DNA from: Oscheius onirici
Lineage: Eukaryota; Nematoda; Chromadorea; Rhabditida; Rhabditidae
DNA: 64,000 nucleotides
NCBI GenBank assembly: GCA_932521025.1
Contig: OW051471.1
Span: forward strand, 8,370,001 to 8,434,000
Reading direction: 5' to 3'
Each line of letters starts with the position of its first letter. Position 1 is the stretch's first letter. A program made the position numbers and the translations under genes. This document shows, piece after piece, positions 58,252-64,000 of the stretch. The notes under the pieces are model-generated. The model saw only the letters and a list, made by a program, of their open reading frames with translations, ran no database searches and was not told the DNA's origin.

Positions 58252-58655
58252 TTATCCGAGGAGGCTAGCTCCGAGTCCAATAGCTGATCCGACGCCTCCC
58301 ATAGGGGTTCGGACTCCGAGATTCTGATTGCCGTACAGGCCTTGTTGTCCGTATTGCTGTCCTCCATAAGGTTGTCCTCCGTACTGTTGCCCTCCATATC
58401 CTCCGTATTGCTGACCGCCGTATCCTCCATATTGCTGACCACCATAGCCTCCTTGTTGGCCGTAGTAACCGCCCTGTTGCCCGTATTGTTGTCCTCCGTA
58501 GCCCAGTCCAGTGTTGCCACGAGCTCCAATACCAGCGGCTAAAATGTGTGATGAAATCAAAAAGATAAAGCTATACCATTTAGTCCGAATCCTTGGTTCA
58601 TTCCGAATTGAGCCGCAACACCGGCGACGAGGCAGAGAGCAACGATGAGTTTCAT
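58252..58655 (-). CDS. GYGGQQ-repeat secreted peptide
   Basis: Two exons encode a secreted protein of about 120 residues. Signal peptide MKLIVALCLVAGVAA, then QFGMNQGFGLNAAG, then a repeat domain of GGQQYG / GGYGGQQYG units (about ten, roughly residues 40-90), and a non-repeat end VRTPMGGVGSAIGLGASLLG. It has no Cys. Nematode glycine-rich secreted proteins of this sort include cuticle components and caenacin-like antimicrobial peptides; which applies cannot be judged. A TATA-like ttataagg lies about 48 bases upstream on the minus strand, giving a short leader. The single intron (about 58538-58575) keeps phase. Confidence 0.82.
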
Positions 58656-58917
58656 TGTAAGTGGGAGTGCTTGGGACGTTGTGCTGTTCTGTCTCGACCA
58701 CCCTTATAAAGGACCGACCCGGACGAGTGTAACAAGACGTCACGGGTCAGGCGTTTCAGTTCGGACAGTCTCTGACCACTGAACTTTGTCTGTCGCTTCC
58801 TAGCGGGTAACACTCTCTGCGACGATATTCGACAAACAGATACGTCAAGACGATGTTCGCCGACGATTAATTTGTGAAAAACTAGAGAACAACAAATTGT
58901 TTGCTTCGCCGTCAGCC

Positions 58918-59243
58918 GAAGAATTTGTTCGAAACTTTATTTTTCGTAGTCTACCCAGTATTATGTGTGTCGCATTCTGAGATCCTCTGCTCGAGTTATA
59001 GTGAAGGCTCTCTGATGCGAGACCTTGTTCTTCTTGAAGAATTGGACGATTGGACGGCGAAGATCTTCATTGAGCGCCAAAATAGCAATTCTGAAAATGC
59101 AATTGCGACGAATATTTTGTTATTGGAGTGTCCAATCACATTTTTCACCGATCCGCAGAAGGTCTTACTAACATTTTACCCCTTTCGGTACTTCTTTTTT
59201 TTCTAACCTCCTATCATCCTTTCCGAAAATTAGAAGTTTAAAA
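58918..59243 (+). CDS. Unresolved plus-strand 3' gene fragment
   Basis: A possible terminal part of a gene: behind ttttcgtag at 58950 the frame reads LCVSHSEILCSSYSEGSLMR then DLVLLEELDDWTAKIFIERQ and ITFFTDPQKVLLTFYPFR, followed by a 44-nt intron (gtactt to attag) and a short end SLKA. No first exon with an ATG was found; ATGTTCGCCGACGAT at about 58853 runs into a stop. I do not recognise it. It overlaps the 3' end of the convergent receptor gene only closely, not in coding sequence. Confidence 0.3.
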
Positions 59244-59257
59244 GCATAGCTTGCTTT

Positions 59258-60669
59258 TCACCTAACAATTGTAGTCTCAATGTTTGTGCGCGATGTTTGT
59301 TGGCCATTGACCAAAAACAGCGTCCCGTCAATCATCTTTTCTGCCAAGTCTTTCCCAAAGACCTGGTGTAACAGACTCACCCATCTAAAATATGTGACCA
59401 TTGCCAGGAGATCGAGAAACAGAGCAGATTCCACCATTTTGTGTCATTCAACAGAGAAGTGTACTCTTGATTAATAATGTCGATGACGAAGAAACTGTCG
59501 TGAATCGTTCCCTGCCAAAGTAAGCGAAAATTGTTTTTCAACCTCATGTCAATGGTCCCGTTCCGTTTTCGTTTCTGAAAAGTCACTAGAATGTAATTCA
59601 AAATAAGTAAATTGTTCGGCGACAATTGATCCTCGTCGGAGCTTATTGTACTTTCATAATGTTTCTCAGTATTCTCAGAACTCGTTGGACTCACTTGCAA
59701 AACATAGAGACGGCAAAACGTGCCGATATTGAGCAAAATAACCGTACAAATTGTTATTTTCACGGGAATAGGTGTGCTGATTTGAATTATCCACTCTGCA
59801 CAATCATTCTCCCACGACAAGCTGGGAACGTCAAACCAGAACTCACATTCTTCTGCAAAGTTTTTTAGTAAGTGTTTTTTGGAAGAACGATACCTATGAC
59901 CCATTGGGCAGTACTCAAGATTCCAATAAACCAAGCTACAAACAGTTGAGCAAGGGTACATTTTGTTCCACTGATGATTTTGTACAGGCCGACGTGAAGA
60001 CTGGCGCTGAAGCGATGACCGGCGAGAAATATTTGAACGAACATAATAGTTAGATAGTAGGTACCCGTTGAGTTGGCAATGAAATAACCGAAGGATTTTG
60101 TAGGAATTTGGCGGTTGCTGTAAATGCAGTTCATAAGTCTTCAGAATTTATTTTCTTCCAAACAAGAAAAGTATGCCAAAATTTCATTCAACCTTTGCTT
60201 TTCTTCAGAGCCCGAAGCAATACCTTTACTGGTAGAATCTGTACGTGCTTGATCTTTCAGAAGAAGTTTCCGAAGATTCGTTTACAACTTTCCAAAAAAC
60301 TTCTTCTGCTTTTATCATCTACCTGATTAGAGTAAGAGGAAACCTACCATAATATTGAAGGAGACGTGTAGAACATGAAAATAAGGAGAAGGATGCAGTT
60401 AGCCACACAACGAGAGATCCAGAGAATGGCGAACGAGCCTCGCAAGCGTCTGATTCTAACAAGTTTGTAGCAATTCCAAAAATTTACAACGAAGCCAAGA
60501 AGAGCTGGCTGAAATATCTACATTTTGAGTTTTGTGAGGAGCTTACAAAGAAAATAAGAGCAGCAACCCAAGAGTCCTGAGAGAGACGACAATATCGCGG
60601 ATCGTTCGCGAAGGGATCCTCCTCTTTTTCAGCTTGGTAGTCGTCTCCAATTGGATCAGAAACATTCAT
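59258..60669 (-). CDS. Chemoreceptor-like 7TM protein, Srx-like, copy 1
   Basis: About six exons. MNVSDPIGDDYQAEKEEDPF is an acidic extracellular start with a sequon, then helix 1 (WVAALIFFPALLGFVVNFWN), a basic loop KLVRIRRLRGSFAILWISRC at helix 2, TYYLTIMFVQIFLAGHRFSA at helix 3 (compare Srx QL..A.NRF), an extracellular loop with CEFWFDVPSLSWENDCAEW, helix 5 KITICTVILLNIGTFCRLYV, and NFRLLWQGTIHDSFFVIDII at helix 6 (compare QDS.F.ID in Srx). The last exon is unsure: SWQWSHILD joins by a 42-nt intron to EKMIDGTLFLVNGQQTSRTN, which has the frame but breaks the expected DG motif. Related to the receptor at 62031-63391. Confidence 0.7.
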
Positions 60670-61005
60670 ACAATCTTCGCCGTCGACATCCGCTCAATTA
60701 CCAGGAAATTGCTTGACGACTGGAAGATTAATAGGTGCTTGTACGTTTCGAGTTCATAAAAAGAAAATGAATTTTCTGCAAAGAGACGTGAATCTTTTGT
60801 AATGAAACGTTGTTTGGCCTCTGGTTATGAGAAAGTTTCAGAATGTCAAATGATCGTGTACTCCTGTTTCGGAAATATGTTCACGCAAATACTGAAGTTA
60901 GCTGTTAATAAAACCTGGAATTTAGTTAAGTTCAATACAGGTAAATACAAAGTTTTTCTGGGAAATGACGTGGGCTATATTCGTTTCATTTTTACAGTCG
61001 TAATA

Positions 61006-61207
61006 ATGTTTCGACTGACCACTGATGTGATCCATGTCGATACCCCTTTTGAATTCGACATCAATTGTTTGCGCTTTGCCTATCTCTCACTAGGAGCAGG
61101 TCAGGCCCAACAGCCTCTATCGACTCTCTTACCCTGGTCTCCAATTTGTCGAATCCAAAGTCTCAACTTACCCAGCCTTTTATGCGTCTCAATATCAAAA
61201 TAACTAG
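61006..61207 (+). CDS. Small orphan exons, doubtful
   Basis: MFRLTTD (61006-61026) joins by a 67-nt intron to EQVRPNSLYRLSYPGLQFVE and ends YPAFYASQYQNN. The second exon has a coding feel (Tyr-rich, no bias to stop), but other frames over the same DNA also stay open. An upstream coding exon may exist. I do not recognise it. Confidence 0.22.
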
Positions 61208-62030
61208 TAAGTCTGTGGTATTTTTTTCAACTTCGCAACCTGTTCTCTTAATTAATTCTAGGTAACAACGGTTTCAAATAAAGGGTCCAATCTCAACCGA
61301 CAAAAAATGCTAGTCTTATTTGCTGAATAAGGAAAAGAAAGCCATAGAAGTACAGGTATAGCAAACTATCAGGAACTACGGACAAATGTGTTTTGCTGAG
61401 AGGGAAGCGGGAGCAATCAAAAGAGGTCAGAATTAGTTTCCATTCACTCGTGACTTATTGTTGTCTGGATCCAGGAAGATCGAAATACAGACTGTAGATG
61501 TCACTGACATAAGGAAGAGAATAATTTGATGAGCAGGTGTTCGTTTAATCACTAGTTACAACGAAAAGTTTGTGAACACAATAAACAGGAAGCTGGAAAA
61601 ATCCTTGACAGACACGTGGTGGTTTTACACCTGTCCGACTAGGAATATATCAAGCGCGATTGAATACAGACGGGAGGTAAAGAGATTTCAAAAGGTGGGG
61701 GCACAAAAAATCATAATAGCTTACCGAGAAATTGATTAAACCCTCCAACCCCCTTCGGGAAGTGTTGGAGGAAAGTGCGGTACCCATCGACTCTGGTGTT
61801 TCGCGAATCATGATCTTGCTAGAAAGACCTCAGCGAAGTAGGAATAGCCTGGCAGAAAACAAGAGTAGGCAATTTCTGCTTTCGGAATAGTAGTTCGGGC
61901 CAGACTTTGTGTCAGCTCAGGACTCTATTAGATCAGGAAACCTCGGCATAAAGTGTGGTCTGTTCAAACTATTATATAAACTTGACCTAGCATTCGCTTC
62001 TATTCGAAACTTTTAAGTGATTCATTAAGA
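61208..62030. other. Intergenic, nothing but a dispersed repeat
   Basis: About 0.8 kb without supported exons. It includes a diverged copy of the repeat seen in the Srt-type receptor intron (61838-61960). Confidence 0.4.
61838..61960. repeat. Diverged dispersed repeat, copy B
   Basis: Shares gcagaaaacaagagtaggca-like sequence and the same order of short blocks with 31625-31740 on the same strand. The two copies sit near different chemoreceptor genes. No inverted ends were recognised. Confidence 0.45.
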
Positions 62031-63391
62031 TCAGTAAGGTAGATAAACATGGCAGTTTAGTTTATGATTCTTGTGCTTTGAAGATCTCTGGCAGTCCTCA
62101 CAGTGGTTCGCGTCTCCGATGCAGCTTTCGAACTGCTCGGACTCAACTTCACTAGACGTCTGTCTGACAATATCATCACGATTCTGAAACTTGTAGAAGT
62201 GTATTAAACAAAAATTGACCAACCCATCAGCATTGATGTGCAACTGCCAAAGAGCCGTGTTCATCAGCCACTGATACCAAATTGCGTCGAACCATTTGAT
62301 CGCGAATGTCACGGCGACCAAGTCGATTAGGAAAAACGAGTCTTGAATGATATTCTGAAGTTTCTCTTTTTAATTTCGTCGTAGAACGAATAACCTGAAT
62401 GAGTAGACTCCAATTCTTCCTGTTTCTGCTTCTCTCGAGCTGATTGGCAGAATGTGTTCTCTGAATCTTGTTGCTTGCTGTTTACGAAAACAAAGACTCA
62501 CTACAAACTTCATCAGTTTGAAGAAACTGGCAAGATTTAATACCGAAGAAGCCACAAAAAGCACTACCACGGAAAAGAAGATAAAGTAGGCACGGTCCCA
62601 AGCACAGACAGCGTCTTCGGGTAGCCAAGAGAGAAGAGTCACATTAAAGTGGAAACTGCAACCGTCTGAAAAAAGAATGAATGTTCCGAGAGCAAGCTAA
62701 CCATACCCGAAATTCCGTACGTGTAGTAGCCAGCCCCGATGAGCATGCTCATAGCTATCACCGCCTAAACATTTCTCTCTCAATAGTGATACATTAAAAC
62801 CCACGTAAGTCAGCTTCTTGTCGTGCCACGTTCTGAATTTTGCCGGAAAATATGACGCGAACAGTCTGTTCACGGCAATACAAAATTGTATGAACGGCCC
62901 GATAATATAAGCTCCCCAACCAGCCAGTTGGCCAGCCATACCGTTGTAATTCTCTGGGAGATAGAGGTAGCCTCTGAAGCAGAGTTAGAAGTAGAAAGTG
63001 CTACTTACAGAAATGTAACAGGAGAAGCCCAAATAATAAAGATTGTAGCCATGACGATGTTGGCTACAGCTCGCATTCTGAAAATTGTTTTGTTGCTGTA
63101 TTTTGTGCTTTGGAGAGTTTCCGGGGGAGTTCAGTATTCACCTGCAAAACTTAAAGTAGCTTGTATCATACTTTCGTCTTATTATCGTCGTGATGAAAAA
63201 GTACAAATTCACCGTGACTCCCGTCAATCCTAACTAAAGTATGAGCGTGATTAATTGAAAACGTCTATAAAACTCACGATAGCCATAACAATCGAAGCAA
63301 CGACATCGAGCCTTCTATCTACCGACATAAGTGATTTTATTGTAGTGCTACTAAGATGTTTGATGAGAGTTGATGATTGACTGAAATTCAT
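62031..63391 (-). CDS. Chemoreceptor-like 7TM protein, Srx-like, copy 2
   Basis: About eight exons. MNFSQSSTLIKHLSSTTIKS (with a sequon) precedes MSVDRRLDVVASIVMAI; the shorter start at 63328 is also possible. Helix 1 runs to LGLTGVTVNLYFFITTIIRR; helix 2 follows MRAVANIVMATIFIIWASPV. Helix 3 GAYIIGPFIQFCIAVNRLFA then SYFPAKFRTWHDKK matches the Srx motif Q...A.NRF....P. Then come an extracellular loop with CSFHF and EDAVCAWDRAYF, helix 5, a cytoplasmic Gln/Arg-rich loop, NIIQDSFFLIDLVAVTF at helix 6 (the QDS.F.ID motif) and LHINADGLVNFCLIHFYKF at helix 7 (the DG.....F motif). The tail is long, acidic and Cys/His-rich (CIGDANHCEDCQRSSKHKNH). Confidence 0.78.
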
Positions 63392-64000
63392 GGTCACACC
63401 ACACTCTTTGTTCGAAGGAAATTTGTCGGAGAGTATTACTAATCAGCGACAGGATGGAATGAGATTGAACCCGTGCTATTCATTTAAAACAGCTGAAAGG
63501 AAGCAACTATTCGAGCTGTGAACAATCAAATCGGAATCACTAACGAGATACTTTTTGAATCTACGTCTAACAAGACTATTTTGAGCTGACGTTTCATAAG
63601 AACGCTATAAATAAGAGACTGAAAGTCAACTTTGCTATTTAGTCAGACACAAAGTTTTGATAAAGTTTTCAGACCTAAAGTGAGAAAGTCTGATCTTGGA
63701 TCTCAACAAAAAGCAGTGATAAGTCATGGGGAGATGAGACCTCGCGTCTATGACTGTAGACTTTTTTCTATCTTGTTAATGAACATATAAGTTCTCTTAT
63801 TGTTAATCAACTGCTTCCTGTATTAATCACGGGCACAGAAAGACTATCTGCTCTGAAAACAGGTGCTATACAGAATGAAAAACTTGTTTGCGTCTATTTT
63901 TTTGGAAACTAGGAAGCAGTAGTAAGGAAGTGAATACTAGAAGTCCGAGGAAACACAATGAGCTGATGTACCTGTACGGCGTCTTTTATGCTTTTTTTGG
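63392..64000. other. Upstream of Srx-like gene
   Basis: Should hold the promoter of the minus-strand Srx-like receptor. No exon, repeat or other element recognised up to the right edge. Confidence 0.4.

Noticed and set aside
1-64000. CRISPR array, prophage or bacterial operon
   Set aside because: No regularly spaced direct repeats, no bacterial-type intergenic spacing; genes are intron-rich and nematode-like throughout.

Overview
The window comes from a nematode, most likely a free-living rhabditid. Genes carry many very short GT-AG introns (mostly 35-50 nt, ending tttcag). Chemoreceptor families that are nematode-specific (Srh-, Str-, Srt- and Srx-type 7TM proteins) are present, together with a receptor guanylyl cyclase, DUF316-style trypsin-like proteases with EB modules, and a Q/C-rich secreted protein of the pqn/abu style. 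Several starts sit just behind a tttcag acceptor, as expected for spliced-leader trans-splicing. No bacterial or viral gene was recognised. All gene models were spliced by eye, so exon edges may be off by a few bases.

Layout. 1-2.8 kb: no gene recognised. 2.8-4.8 kb: SLC17-type transporter (+). 5.0-6.2 kb: synaptophysin homologue (-). 6.8-8.3 kb: trypsin-like protease (-), possibly damaged. 8.6-9.35 kb: orphan secreted protein (+). 9.5-13.9 kb: receptor guanylyl cyclase (-). 14.36-15.0 kb: near-perfect 243-bp inverted repeat. 15.3-16.5 kb: two small orphan genes, one with a faint histone-fold look. 16.56-16.81 kb: MITE. 17.0-18.7 kb: second trypsin-like protease with EB modules (+). 18.8-20.2 kb: Srh/Sri-type receptor (-). 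20.85-22.7 kb: MFSD8-like transporter (+). 22.8-26.3 kb: 6-phosphogluconate dehydrogenase (-), with a complete inositol 5-phosphatase gene on the other strand inside one intron.

26.3-30.4 kb: mostly empty, with one tiny membrane-protein gene. 30.4-32.2 kb: Srt-type receptor (+). 32.6-35.9 kb: two more tiny membrane-protein genes, a mariner-type non-autonomous element, and remnants of a thrombospondin-type-1-like gene. 35.9-37.4 kb: orphan multi-exon gene (-). 37.6-39.0 kb: Str-type receptor (-). 39.0-41.4 kb: empty. 41.4-45.0 kb: peroxisomal acyl-CoA oxidase (-), with a Q/C-rich secreted-protein gene nested on the opposite strand in an intron. 45.55-46.7 kb: orphan gene (+) with a foldback element in intron 1. 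47.1-51.1 kb: lysosomal-type alpha-mannosidase (-). 51.9-56.1 kb: phosphorylase kinase beta-type subunit (+). 56.5-58.1 kb: 3-ketoacyl-CoA thiolase (+). 58.25-58.66 kb: GYGGQQ-repeat secreted peptide (-). 59.2-63.4 kb: two Srx-like receptors (-) and unresolved fragments.

Functionally the housekeeping genes cover the pentose phosphate pathway, phosphoinositide turnover, fatty-acid beta-oxidation (oxidase and thiolase), glycogenolysis control and glycan degradation. The rest is largely sensory (one cyclase, five 7TM receptors), synaptic (synaptophysin) or secreted. The least ordinary parts are the two nested gene pairs, the long hairpin, the three foldback or TIR elements, the eroded TSP1-like locus, the histone-fold-like orphan and the family of tiny membrane proteins.
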